64,000 nucleotides of DNA from HXMU1420-2 sp034670145 (GCA_034670145.1 JAXMOA010000017.1:1-64000), one strand, 5' to 3'; shown: positions 35,650 through 43,819, numbered from the stretch's first letter. The notes: generated by a model not told the origin, from the letters alone. A program made the numbers and translations.

Positions 35650-36618
35650 TCAGCTTTGGGATCGCTTCATGTATACAGCCGCCGCCAGAATGATCAGTGT
35701 CCCTTTGATCACCAATTGCAGTTCAATGGACAGGCCGAGGATCACGACAATGTTGAAAAGTGACACCAGGATCAACGCTGCCAACAGCACCCCTGGCACC
35801 GAGCCTTTGCCACCGGAAAGCGCCGCACCTCCGATGACCGCCGCCGCTATACTGTCAAGCTCATAACCGCGGCCTGTCCAATTATCGACAATGCCCACGT
35901 AACCCACAAGAAACAGCCCGGCGAGTGCGGCCATCACGCCCGAGATGACATAGGCCATCACCTGCAACAGTTTGGTGGGTGCGCCGGTCATAAAGGCAGC
36001 TTCGGGGCTATCCCCAAATAGCTTCAATCGGCGTCCGAAAATCGTCCTCTCCAACAACCAGTGCATCGCGAAAGCGGTCACTGCGAGGGCGATCAAAGCG
36101 ACCGGGATACCAAAAACGCTTCCCGTAGCCAAAAAACGGAACGTCTCCGGCAGCGATCCGCCGGGCGCACCGCCCGTGTAGGCAAACCGAATACCTTGCA
36201 AAACGATCATGGTCGCAAGGGTTGCAAGAAACGGTGTGACGTTCCGGTAGGCCACAAGATAGCCGTTGACGGCCCCAATCAGTGCCCCAAGCAGAAGGCC
36301 GACAGCAAAGATCAGAGGTGTAACGTCGATCAGTGAGGTCGATAACACCGCCACCGTCGCCATGATTGAAGCCACGGACAGATCGAGACCCCGAACGATG
36401 ATCACGATCATCTGCCCGATCACAACAAAGCCTAACGGGGCGGCTTGGATCAGGATGTCCTTGAGGTTTGCAGGTGATAGGAATCGGGGGCTCAGCGCCG
36501 TTGTCACCGCCCAGATCACAACCAGAAACCCCAGAAGCATTAAAAGCTCTCGCCTTTGGGTCGCGCGGACGGTGTTCCGGTTTGGCTTGACGCGTATGTT
36601 CGTCGCAGTCGCAGTCAT
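35650..36618 (-). CDS. Sugar-type ABC transporter permease (RbsC family), second subunit
   Basis: This is a 322-residue inner-membrane permease with 8-10 hydrophobic helices and the family's IIVRGLDLSVASIMA, NGYLVAYRNVTPFLATLAT and GGAALSGGKGSVPGVLL signatures. Together with the other permease and the ATPase it moves the bound ligand into the cytoplasm. The ATG at 36618 overlaps the preceding permease stop by 4 bp; a longer frame up to 36684 has no family match. Confidence 0.88.
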   Translation of the reverse strand: MTATATNIRVKPNRNTVRATQRRELLMLLGFLVVIWAVTTALSPRFLSPANLKDILIQAAPLGFVVIGQMIVIIVRGLDLSVASIMATVAVLSTSLIDVTPLIFAVGLLLGALIGAVNGYLVAYRNVTPFLATLATMIVLQGIRFAYTGGAPGGSLPETFRFLATGSVFGIPVALIALAVTAFAMHWLLERTIFGRRLKLFGDSPEAAFMTGAPTKLLQVMAYVISGVMAALAGLFLVGYVGIVDNWTGRGYELDSIAAAVIGGAALSGGKGSVPGVLLAALILVSLFNIVVILGLSIELQLVIKGTLIILAAAVYMKRSQS

Positions 36619-37562
36619 GACTTGCCCTTTCGTCCTGCAAAGAAAGACACGGCGGCAATGATGATCAGGCCCTCCGCAATCCACTGATAGAAGCTGGAAA
36701 CGTTCATGAAATTCAGCATGTTGGCGAGAAGTGCCAAAAGAACTACGGCCAACACTGTGCCAAGCACACCGCCTTTTCCCCCTGCCAGAAGCGTGCCACC
36801 GACAATCACCGGTGTGATCGAGCGCAGGTCAAAGCCGACACCGGCACGCGGATCTCCGACGCCGAAGCGTCCGGTCATGTACATGGCAGCAACGGCACAT
36901 AAGAGGCCGGAAAGCGCGTAGATCGCGACCTTGGTGCGCTGAACCGGCAACCCTGAAATAGCTGCCGCCGCTTCGTTGTCACCAATCGCATATATGCGCG
37001 TCCCGAAGGTTGTCCGCCAGAGCACGAAGCCGATCAACAGATAAAGCGCGATCACCGCGATCATCCCGTAAGGCAGGATACCAAGACGCCCGTAGGTGAA
37101 ATCCTCAAAAAACAGGGGAACCGACCCGGACGGTTGCCGGGTGATCAGCAGGGCACAGCCCGCAAGGATTGTCGACGTGCCAAGCGTTGTGATCAGTGGA
37201 TGCACGCCAACGTAGGCTGTAATCGCCCCGTTGATTGCGCCGATGCCGATGCCCAGAGCAAAAACCACAGCCATCGCAAGAAAGAGACTGCCAGCGGTGT
37301 CACCCGCCAGGGTGGCAAACACGACCGCAAGCAAGCTCAAGAGCCCCGCGTAGCTCAGGTCTATACCGCCCGAGAGGATCACGATCGTCTGCGCCAGTGC
37401 CACAATCGCAAGGGCCACCATCTGATCTTGAACATTGCCGAGGTTCAGCGGGGTCGCGAAACGGTCGGACGATGTCATGCCAACCACAAAGACAATCGCG
37501 ATAAGGGCAAGAACAACAAGATGAACGGGTTGGGCGCGTGTCGCGCGGGCAAGGGTGCTCAT
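36615..37562 (-). CDS. Sugar-type ABC transporter permease (RbsC family), first subunit
   Basis: This is a 315-residue RbsC-type permease: ILSGGIDLSYAGLLSLLAV, NGAITAYVGVHPLITTLGTS and GGTLLAGGKGGVLGT are the usual conserved loops. Two different permeases point to a heterodimeric channel. Its ATG overlaps the ATPase stop by 4 bp and its stop overlaps the next permease start by 4 bp, so the three genes are translationally coupled. Confidence 0.88.
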   Translation of the reverse strand: MSTLARATRAQPVHLVVLALIAIVFVVGMTSSDRFATPLNLGNVQDQMVALAIVALAQTIVILSGGIDLSYAGLLSLLAVVFATLAGDTAGSLFLAMAVVFALGIGIGAINGAITAYVGVHPLITTLGTSTILAGCALLITRQPSGSVPLFFEDFTYGRLGILPYGMIAVIALYLLIGFVLWRTTFGTRIYAIGDNEAAAAISGLPVQRTKVAIYALSGLLCAVAAMYMTGRFGVGDPRAGVGFDLRSITPVIVGGTLLAGGKGGVLGTVLAVVLLALLANMLNFMNVSSFYQWIAEGLIIIAAVSFFAGRKGKS

Positions 37563-39076
37563 GCGGCTACTCCATGATGCGAGGAGGTCTCGGCTGCTGC
37601 CACTTTGATAATCGCCTCTTCGGTGATGTCTTCGCCGGTCAGTTCTTTGGCTAATGCGCCGTCACGCATTACAAAGACACGGTCGCAAAGTCTGACGATT
37701 TCGATGAGCTCTGAGGAAATGACCAGAAGGGCCATGCCTTCATCCGCGAGCATCCGCAGCGTCTTGTAGATCTCAGCCTTGGCGCCTACATCAACGCCCC
37801 GCGTAGGCTCATCGAGTATCAGAAGCTTGGGACGGTTTTCTAGCAGTCGCGCCACCAGAACCTTTTGTTGATTGCCTCCCGATAGGGCAGAAATCGGCAG
37901 GCCCACATGATCGACAACCACACCGCGCCGTTCCTTTAGCACCGCCGCCCGGCTTTCTTCATGTCCCGGTGGGATTGCGGCGCGATGCACGCCATACCCC
38001 GGCGTTGTAGCTGCGAAGTTGCGCGCCACCGAAGAGTTCATGAACAGCCCGTCGTCCTTGCGGCTTTCCGTGAGCATTAGCATCCCGGCATCAATACAGC
38101 CTGCAGGGTCGCGAAACGGCATAGGCTCACCATCAAGCGAGACGTCACCCGCTGCTGGCGCCGCGCCGAAAAGGGCCAGGGCCAGCTCAGTCCGCCCGGC
38201 CCCAACAAGCCCGGCAAGGCCCAGGATCTCGCCTGCGTGGACGGAGAAGCTTGCTGGCGGAAGGCCCGGTGCCACAACCAGATTGCGCACCTGAAGCACT
38301 TCTTCACCAGCCAGCGGATCGGACGCCTTGGGAGGGAAGAGGTCGCCCAATTCGCGCCCCACCATTGCAGCGATGACGCTGTCGTCGGTGTAGTCGTCTG
38401 TCGGACCTTTCGACGTTACAACTCCGTCCTTGATGACGGTGATGTCCGTGCAAATCTCGAAAATCTCATCCAGCCGGTGGGACACATAAACCAGCCCCAT
38501 GCCGCGCTCGCGCAGATCATTGATAATCCGGAACAAATGGCGAGTCTCGTTCTGGCTGAGCACAGCGGTCGGCTCGTCCAGGATAAGCACCTTGGCCTCA
38601 GCCCGAAGGGCTTTGGCGATCTCGACCATCTGTTTGTCGGCGACAGAAAGCGTCTCGACGAGATCGTTGGGGTTCAGCGTGATCCCGAGGTCATCGAGCA
38701 GGGCTTGCGCGTTCCTCACCAAGGCTTTTCGATCAATCAAACCCAAACGCGTGCACGGCTCGGCCCCCAGATAGATGTTTTCCGCTATCGACAGCGCGCC
38801 GAGTACAGAAAATTCCTGATGCACAACTGCGATCCCCGCGGCAAGGCTCTGCCTTGGATCGCTCCAGTCCGCCTTTTCGCCCTCAAATTCCACATGACCC
38901 GAGGAGGGCAAATAAAGGCCGGTTAGCAATTTGATGAGGGTCGACTTACCAGCGCCGTTTTCACCGCAAAGCGCAACATTGCGCCCGCCATGCACTTCGA
39001 ACTGAATGCCCTTAAGAACTTCGTTGGGTCCGAATGACTTACTGAGGCCGCGCGCGGCCAGAAATGGTGGTGCCAT
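37559..39076 (-). CDS. Sugar-type ABC transporter ATP-binding protein, two domains (RbsA/MglA type)
   Basis: This 505-residue protein carries two fused nucleotide-binding domains. Domain 1 has Walker A GENGAGKST, signature TLSVADKQMVEIAKAL and Walker B LILDEPTAVL. Domain 2 lacks a strict Walker A (GLVGAGRTEL) but has LSGGNQQKV and LLILDEPTRGVDVG. This is the normal layout of the carbohydrate uptake ABC-2 (CUT2) class, which takes up monosaccharides and similar small polyols. It lies 63 bp after the binding-protein gene in the same operon. Confidence 0.9.
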   Translation of the reverse strand: MAPPFLAARGLSKSFGPNEVLKGIQFEVHGGRNVALCGENGAGKSTLIKLLTGLYLPSSGHVEFEGEKADWSDPRQSLAAGIAVVHQEFSVLGALSIAENIYLGAEPCTRLGLIDRKALVRNAQALLDDLGITLNPNDLVETLSVADKQMVEIAKALRAEAKVLILDEPTAVLSQNETRHLFRIINDLRERGMGLVYVSHRLDEIFEICTDITVIKDGVVTSKGPTDDYTDDSVIAAMVGRELGDLFPPKASDPLAGEEVLQVRNLVVAPGLPPASFSVHAGEILGLAGLVGAGRTELALALFGAAPAAGDVSLDGEPMPFRDPAGCIDAGMLMLTESRKDDGLFMNSSVARNFAATTPGYGVHRAAIPPGHEESRAAVLKERRGVVVDHVGLPISALSGGNQQKVLVARLLENRPKLLILDEPTRGVDVGAKAEIYKTLRMLADEGMALLVISSELIEIVRLCDRVFVMRDGALAKELTGEDITEEAIIKVAAAETSSHHGVAA

Positions 39077-39139
39077 TGCTATCCCTCCCTGATGGTGTGG
39101 CCGGAGCGATACAATGCCGCCCCGGTCCGGTTTTCAGGC

Positions 39140-40270
39140 TTACTTTGGGTACGTCGCTGAGAACGTTGCCGGGTCGTAATCCGCGCCAACACCCGAAGAC
39201 ATGATAACCGAGCCCGGCTTGTCCATTCGTGCGTAGTCAGCAACGAAAACGTCGGCTTGAACGGATGCGGTCTCGTGCCCCTCAGAGACGACGACTTGTT
39301 GGTTTACTTCGATCCGCTTTGGGATGCCTTTGCCGTCCAGCACGTCAAACAGAATCTCAAAGGCACGCGCGCCCATCGCCGGTGGATAGTCTACGCCGAC
39401 CATTGGGACATCGTTTTGCACGGACAGCTGATACATGGCATTGAAATCGCCGCCAGTGTGCGGCGGGATGGATCCGGCTTCATAGCCTGCCGCCAAGAAT
39501 GCCTCGATCGAGCCAGAACCCTGAAGCCCGCTATCCGCCCAGACACCGTTGATATCGTCACCGTACTTTTGGATCAGCGCGGACATGATGGTTTTGCCGT
39601 TTGCGGGTGACCATCCTGTGTACTGTTTTTCCAGAACTTCAAGATCCGGGAACTGATTGAAAACCTCCATAGCGGCTGTGATCCGCGCCTCGGCCGGCGA
39701 CGCACCCGCCAGACCGCCCAGCATTACGACCTTGCCTTCACCACCCAACTTCTCAGCAAGCCACTGCGCCGAAATACGGCCCAAGGCTTGGTCAGATGCG
39801 GTTACGAAAGAGATAAAGTTCTCAGATGATGGCACGGAACGGTCCACCAAAACGACCGGGATCCCCTGACGTGTCGCGCGGCGCACAACCGGGTCCATCG
39901 CTTCTGCTGTGGCCGGAGAGATCAGCAGGATGTCCACACCCTGCGCAATCAAGTCCTGCACGTCCGCGGCTTGTTTGGACGGGTCGTCATTTGCGTCGGT
40001 GATAATAAAACGCTCGAGGCGGTCGGCGTTGCGTTCAGCGGCGGCCTCAATCCCGTGCAACATTGCAACCCGCCAAGGATTCGAAATGGAAGCGTTCGAA
40101 AAGCCGATGACATACGGACCGTCTTTCTCAAACTCCGCCGCATCAAAAATTTCGGTGGTGCCTGGGTTCCAAAGGAATGTCCTTGGTACGCCTTCATACC
40201 CATCCGCGAATGCAGATCCGGCAAACACACTTAGAGTAGCGGCTAAGGCCGCTTTCTTGAAAATACGCAT
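39140..40270 (-). CDS. Periplasmic substrate-binding protein of a CUT2-type ABC transporter
   Basis: This is a 376-residue protein with a Sec signal peptide (cleavage after GSAFA, residue 22). The mature part is a type I periplasmic binding protein: VIGFSNASISNPWRVAML, DIVLI-like LIAQGVDILLISPA, FVTASDQALGRISAQWLA, GVWADSGLQGSGS. The ligand should be a small sugar, polyol or related compound and is not identifiable from sequence alone. It is the first gene of the operon; AGGGAGGAAATC precedes the ATG at 40270. Confidence 0.88.
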   Translation of the reverse strand: MRIFKKAALAATLSVFAGSAFADGYEGVPRTFLWNPGTTEIFDAAEFEKDGPYVIGFSNASISNPWRVAMLHGIEAAAERNADRLERFIITDANDDPSKQAADVQDLIAQGVDILLISPATAEAMDPVVRRATRQGIPVVLVDRSVPSSENFISFVTASDQALGRISAQWLAEKLGGEGKVVMLGGLAGASPAEARITAAMEVFNQFPDLEVLEKQYTGWSPANGKTIMSALIQKYGDDINGVWADSGLQGSGSIEAFLAAGYEAGSIPPHTGGDFNAMYQLSVQNDVPMVGVDYPPAMGARAFEILFDVLDGKGIPKRIEVNQQVVVSEGHETASVQADVFVADYARMDKPGSVIMSSGVGADYDPATFSATYPK

Positions 40271-40600
40271 GATTTCCTCCCTGCTGCGTACCTGATTTTA
40301 CTGGCGGCCCAGCTAGAGAATTGCGGGACTTTCAGCGCGGTCTCGCGTCAGGAGTTCAGACCCTTGGTTTTGAGACCTAAGCTAGATCGTGCTGCAGCAT
40401 CTTGGACAAGTACAGAAAACCAGCATCATAAATTTCCATATACTGGACTAATGCGATATGTAGGCAGTCTAATGCGTAAAGAGGGAAGATTAAGGAGTGC
40501 TCCACCTATGCAACGAGCTTCCTGACACTCCCCTTCATAGGTAATCGTGTGTCAGTCTTCTCCTCAGTTCAATGGCCGCTTGGTAAAACTACCATTCACC
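40271..40600. promoter_or_regulatory. Promoter region of the ABC operon
   Basis: These 330 bp lie upstream of the binding-protein gene and up to repeat C. Apart from the paired CTAATGCG sites at 40448-40476 I see no clear motif. The minus-strand operon's promoter must lie here. Confidence 0.45.
40448..40476. promoter_or_regulatory. Two direct CTAATGCG sites 21 bp apart, candidate regulator binding site
   Basis: CTAATGCG at 40448-40455 and again at 40469-40476 are spaced exactly 21 bp start to start, two turns of the helix, each preceded by G and one variable base. They lie about 180-205 bp upstream of the binding-protein start. This fits a site for the IclR-type protein or another dimeric regulator. 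It is a prediction from spacing only. Confidence 0.35.
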
Positions 40601-41066
40601 ATCATTCGTGCAGTGAAAGTCCGCTTTCCGGCCCACAAATGCCAAACGCTGCCCCTCCCACGAAATCCACCATCTTACGTCGATAGCCCCGGACCGGCTG
40701 TTCTGCGACCCGTCAGTACGCCACACGGGCGCGGATTTGTCTGGTGTTTCCCTGCCTGTGATCAACGGGGGGAGGCAGAGGGGCAGGGGCACCCTGTGCG
40801 GTTCCAATGCGGGGTTGGGTATCGGAGCGGATCAGGGTCGGAACGTGCAACTGTCCTGGGGGTCTATTTTGGGATAAATGATGTATATCAAATACTTAAC
40901 CATATGTCCCAGCTGGGACATTTCCCGAAAACCCCGGTTTTCCCCTCAGGGCAGCGCCTTGAGGTAGGCAGCAATCGCCGCGCGATCCTGGGGGGGCAAT
41001 TGGGACATGCCCCGGATCACCTCCACCATTTGCCCGCCGGCGCTGTCATAATCGGGGGTGAATCCG
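40601..41066. repeat. Long direct repeat, copy C (contains the native cytochrome c 3' end)
   Basis: This block has partial direct copies at 24491-24883 (B) and 19939-20299 (A). Here the sequence continues without a break into the full-length cytochrome c gene, so C is probably the original locus. It includes GCCCACAAATGCCAAACGCT, the TGTCCCAGCTGGGACA palindrome and the last 121 bp of the gene. Confidence 0.85.
40905..40942 (-). terminator. Palindrome plus hairpin downstream of the cytochrome c gene
   Basis: Just after the cytochrome c stop there is GAAAACC-CC-GGTTTTC (40927-40942), a 7-bp hairpin, followed by the perfect 16-bp palindrome TGTCCCAGCTGGGACA (40905-40920). They may end the cytochrome transcript. 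Near-identical hairpins are present in copies A and B, but there the palindrome has lost its outermost pair (TTCCCAG...CTGGGACA). Confidence 0.45.
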
Positions 41067-41824
41067 GTCTCCAGATAATAGGCGATATCCTCTGCGCTCC
41101 AGCTCAGCTGACTGGGGTGGATCGCCGGGATATTGCCCTTGCCCGACGGGTTGGGCGCGCCCATCATCCACCGGCTGCGATCCAGCCCGCCCATCACATC
41201 GCGGGGGGTATGACATTCGCCACAATGGGCCACCGCCTCGACCAGATACCGGCCCCGCTTCAGACTGTCGGTCCCCGCCTCGGCCAGCACCCAGTCCGGT
41301 TTCAGGTTCAGCAGCTTCCACAATCCCAGACCGCGCCGGATGGTGAAGGGAAAGCCGATCTCATGCGCCTGACTCGCCACATCGGAGGGCGGCAGGCTGT
41401 CCAGATAGGCCTTCAGATCCGCCACATCCTGCGGCGCCATGTGAATATAAGAGGTATAGGGCAGGGCGGGGTAGTAATGCCGCCCCTGCGGTGAAACACC
41501 CGCCATCAGGGCATTGCCCAGATCGGCCACGCTCCAGCCGCCAATCCCGGCGGGGGAGGGCGAAATATTGGGCGAGATGAACGTGCCAAACGGGCTCTTG
41601 ATGTGATACCCGCCCGCCAGAACAGCAGGCCCCTCATCCTTATCGCCCGGCGCGACATGACAGCCCCGGCAACCGGCGGCGGCAAAGATCAGCGCGCCGC
41701 GCTCTGCCGTGCCCGTCAGCCCGTCGAACCGGGCCGGATCAACCGGGCGCGGGGCAGACAGAAACCAACCCGCCGCAGCAGCCACAAGGCCCAGCAGGAC
41801 AACAAGACGCAAGAACCGGGCCAT
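40946..41824 (-). CDS. Dihaem cytochrome c
   Basis: This is a 292-residue protein. A hydrophobic N terminus (VVLLGLVAAAAGWFLSA) serves as signal or anchor. Two haem c sites are present: CRGCH (about residues 52-56), followed by PAVLAGGYHIKSPFGTFISP, and CGECH (about 201-205), followed by PRDVMGGLDRS. The layout resembles the cytochrome c subunits of gluconate/alcohol dehydrogenases. It should be a periplasmic electron carrier. It is transcribed after the cytochrome c-prime gene, with 69 bp between them. Its last codons are duplicated twice elsewhere in the window. Confidence 0.85.
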   Translation of the reverse strand: MARFLRLVVLLGLVAAAAGWFLSAPRPVDPARFDGLTGTAERGALIFAAAGCRGCHVAPGDKDEGPAVLAGGYHIKSPFGTFISPNISPSPAGIGGWSVADLGNALMAGVSPQGRHYYPALPYTSYIHMAPQDVADLKAYLDSLPPSDVASQAHEIGFPFTIRRGLGLWKLLNLKPDWVLAEAGTDSLKRGRYLVEAVAHCGECHTPRDVMGGLDRSRWMMGAPNPSGKGNIPAIHPSQLSWSAEDIAYYLETGFTPDYDSAGGQMVEVIRGMSQLPPQDRAAIAAYLKALP

Positions 41825-41893
41825 ATCAGGTCACACCCTTGAGACGGGCGGCACAATCAGCCGCCGCCCGTGATGGTCAGAGATCCGCCAGCC

Positions 41894-42373
41894 TTACTTG
41901 GGCTGACGATATGTATCGTGACAGCCGCCACAGGATTTGCCCACGGCTCCGATTCCGCCCCGCAGCGCGTCCAGCCCGTCGCCCGCCACTTCAGCCAGGG
42001 CACCCGTCGCAGTCGCCATCGCCATGCCGGCCTCGAACACCTTACTGTCCGCTGCCCAGATCGCCGGCAGCGCACGCGTCGCGTCGCCCATCGCATCTGT
42101 ATCGGATCCCGGAGGCCACATGGCCATCTGGTTCATAGATGACAAAGCCGCCAGGTTGGTCGCCGCCGCTTTGGCCGCGTCGGCATCATAGTCGACCGCA
42201 CCTTTGGCCATCGCGCCCAGAATCCCGAGGTTGAACGCATAAAGATCCATTGTCGCCTGACGCGCCTGAACGGCCGCCATGGCCGCTTTGTTCCCGTGCC
42301 CGTCCGCAAGGGTGGTCGTGGTCAGTGCGCCTGCAAAAGCAAGGCCCAGAGCCAAGGTAAATCTGATCTTCAT
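41894..42373 (-). CDS. Cytochrome c-prime (class II cytochrome c)
   Basis: This is a 159-residue periplasmic protein with a signal peptide (cleavage after TTLA, residue 23). It has an all-helical body of about 130 residues and a C-terminal haem site, CGGCHDTYRQPK, the classic position for c-prime cytochromes and cytochrome c-556. It likely accepts electrons or binds a small gas. It precedes the dihaem cytochrome in the same operon. Confidence 0.85.
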   Translation of the reverse strand: MKIRFTLALGLAFAGALTTTTLADGHGNKAAMAAVQARQATMDLYAFNLGILGAMAKGAVDYDADAAKAAATNLAALSSMNQMAMWPPGSDTDAMGDATRALPAIWAADSKVFEAGMAMATATGALAEVAGDGLDALRGGIGAVGKSCGGCHDTYRQPK

Positions 42374-42559
42374 CTGAAATAACTCTCCTGTTGAAGTGTC
42401 GGTTCGTGTGGACCGATCGTTTGGGTCGTGCGCGCAGTGTACGAAATTTGGCGAGTCGCACGAGGAAAAAAAACGTGAAGACCGGATCAGAACCGAGCAC
42501 CCAACTTGCCGACGATAAAGGACCGGCCTTTGGCCTGTGTTTCGCGTGGCAATCAGGGG

Positions 42560-42724
42560 TCATCTGGACCTGAGTTTGTCCGCCGTCGCCCAGTCTGGCC
42601 ACAGCCCCAGCCATTCGACCAGGGCAACAAGCAGACACAGGCCGACAACGATGGCGACAAGCCTGACGCGTTTCGCTGATGGCGGGTTGCGCGCCCATTG
42701 TGACATTTTCAGAAAACCGCGCAT
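42560..42724 (-). CDS. Small membrane protein, 54 residues
   Basis: The frame starting at the ATG at 42724 encodes 54 residues: MRGFLKMSQWARNPPSAKRV, a hydrophobic helix LVAIVVGLCLLVALVEWLGL, then WPDWATADKLRSR. The start lies 15 bp after the hpt stop, so it is probably cotranscribed with hpt. Short proteins with this basic N terminus and a single helix occur in many Rhodobacterales, but no function is known. Confidence 0.6.
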   Translation of the reverse strand: MRGFLKMSQWARNPPSAKRVRLVAIVVGLCLLVALVEWLGLWPDWATADKLRSR

Positions 42725-42739
42725 TCCGGGATCCCCCGA

Positions 42740-43300
42740 TCAGTCCGACGATGCAGCCGGGTCTTCGAGGAAGCGCACCTTGCCGATATAGGGCAGATTG
42801 CGATTCCGCTGGGCAAAGTCGATGCCATATCCCACAACGAATTCATCGGGGATCTCAAAGCCGATCCAATCGGATTTGAAGTCGACCTCGCGGCGGCTGG
42901 GTTTGTCCAGCAAGGCAATGGATTTCAATCTGGCCGGTTTGCGGGACAAAAGCAGGCGGGTCACATGTGCCAGCGTGTGTCCGGTGTCGACGATATCCTC
43001 GACCACCAGCACGTCACGCCCCTCGATGGCCCCGCGCAGATCCTTGAGTATTCGCACCTCGCGGCTGGATTCCATGGCATCGCCGTAGGAAGAGGCCTCC
43101 AGAAAGTCGACCTCGATCGGCAGGTCCAGTTCGCGGACAAGGTCAGCGATGAAAACAAATGACCCACGCAATAGGCCAACGACGACGAGTTTGTTCGTTT
43201 CGCGAAATTCCTCTGCGATTTCACGGCACAGAGATTCGATCCGAGCGGCAATCGCTTTGGCAGAAATCATTTCATCGATCACATATGGACGATCCGGCAT
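42740..43300 (-). CDS. hpt: Hypoxanthine phosphoribosyltransferase
   Basis: This 186-residue purine-salvage enzyme joins hypoxanthine or guanine to PRPP to make IMP or GMP. The PRPP-binding loop is VLVVEDIVDTGHTL (about residues 94-107), with LLRGSFVFIADL and FEIPDEFVVGYGIDFAQ also typical. It is cytosolic. It diverges from the START-domain gene and is followed by a small membrane protein gene. Confidence 0.9.
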   Translation of the reverse strand: MPDRPYVIDEMISAKAIAARIESLCREIAEEFRETNKLVVVGLLRGSFVFIADLVRELDLPIEVDFLEASSYGDAMESSREVRILKDLRGAIEGRDVLVVEDIVDTGHTLAHVTRLLLSRKPARLKSIALLDKPSRREVDFKSDWIGFEIPDEFVVGYGIDFAQRNRNLPYIGKVRFLEDPAASSD

Positions 43301-43375
43301 AAGGCCCCCCTTGAATTCCTATCAGAACCATAGGACATCACGCGGCACACTTGTACTGGAAACACAGCTGTTCTG

Positions 43376-43819
43376 ATGCCGACGCACTCTGAAACCCGCC
43401 GCCTGCCTTTCACCGCACAACAGATGTACGATCTGGTGGCTGATGTGGCGCGTTATCCCGAATTCTTGCCCTGGTGCGCCGCCGCGCGTATCCGCAGCAC
43501 CCGGCCAAGTGGTGCAGCGACAGTGATGGAGGCGGATCTGGTGATCAGTTTCAAGGTGTTTCGCGAAAGGTTTGGCAGTCGGGTGACGCTTTGGGATCAG
43601 GAATTGAGGATTGAGACCGAGTATCTGGACGGGCCTTTTCGGCATATGAAATCAGACTGGGCCTTTGCCGATGTGGATGGCGGGTGCGACGTGTCTTTCT
43701 TTGTGGATTTTGAGTTTCGCAATGCGGTTTTGCAGGGAATCATCGGGGTGGTGTTCAACGAGGCGATGCAGCGCGTGGTGCGCGCCTTTGAGCGGCGCGC
43801 GACCGAGCTTTACGGCTAG
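43376..43819 (+). CDS. START-like protein of the COQ10/RatA family
   Basis: This is a 147-residue single-domain protein of the polyketide cyclase/START fold. TRRLPFTAQQMYDLVADVARYPEFLPWC is the usual opening of COQ10-like proteins, and DFEFRNAVLQGIIGVVFNEA forms the closing helix. These proteins bind coenzyme Q or a related hydrophobic molecule; E. coli RatA affects ribosome assembly. The exact role here is open. It lies 44 bp upstream of the MmgE/PrpD gene. Confidence 0.85.
   Translation: MPTHSETRRLPFTAQQMYDLVADVARYPEFLPWCAAARIRSTRPSGAATVMEADLVISFKVFRERFGSRVTLWDQELRIETEYLDGPFRHMKSDWAFADVDGGCDVSFFVDFEFRNAVLQGIIGVVFNEAMQRVVRAFERRATELYG

Noticed and set aside
19732..40807. Repeated minus-strand frames starting MERH.VPLPLS in the three long repeats
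   Set aside because: They recur only because the DNA block recurs; the reading frames diverge beyond the shared block and have no plausible ribosome sites.
19939..41066. Possible CRISPR array
   Set aside because: The repeats are hundreds of bases long, only three in number and kilobases apart; no regular short repeat-spacer pattern occurs anywhere in the window.
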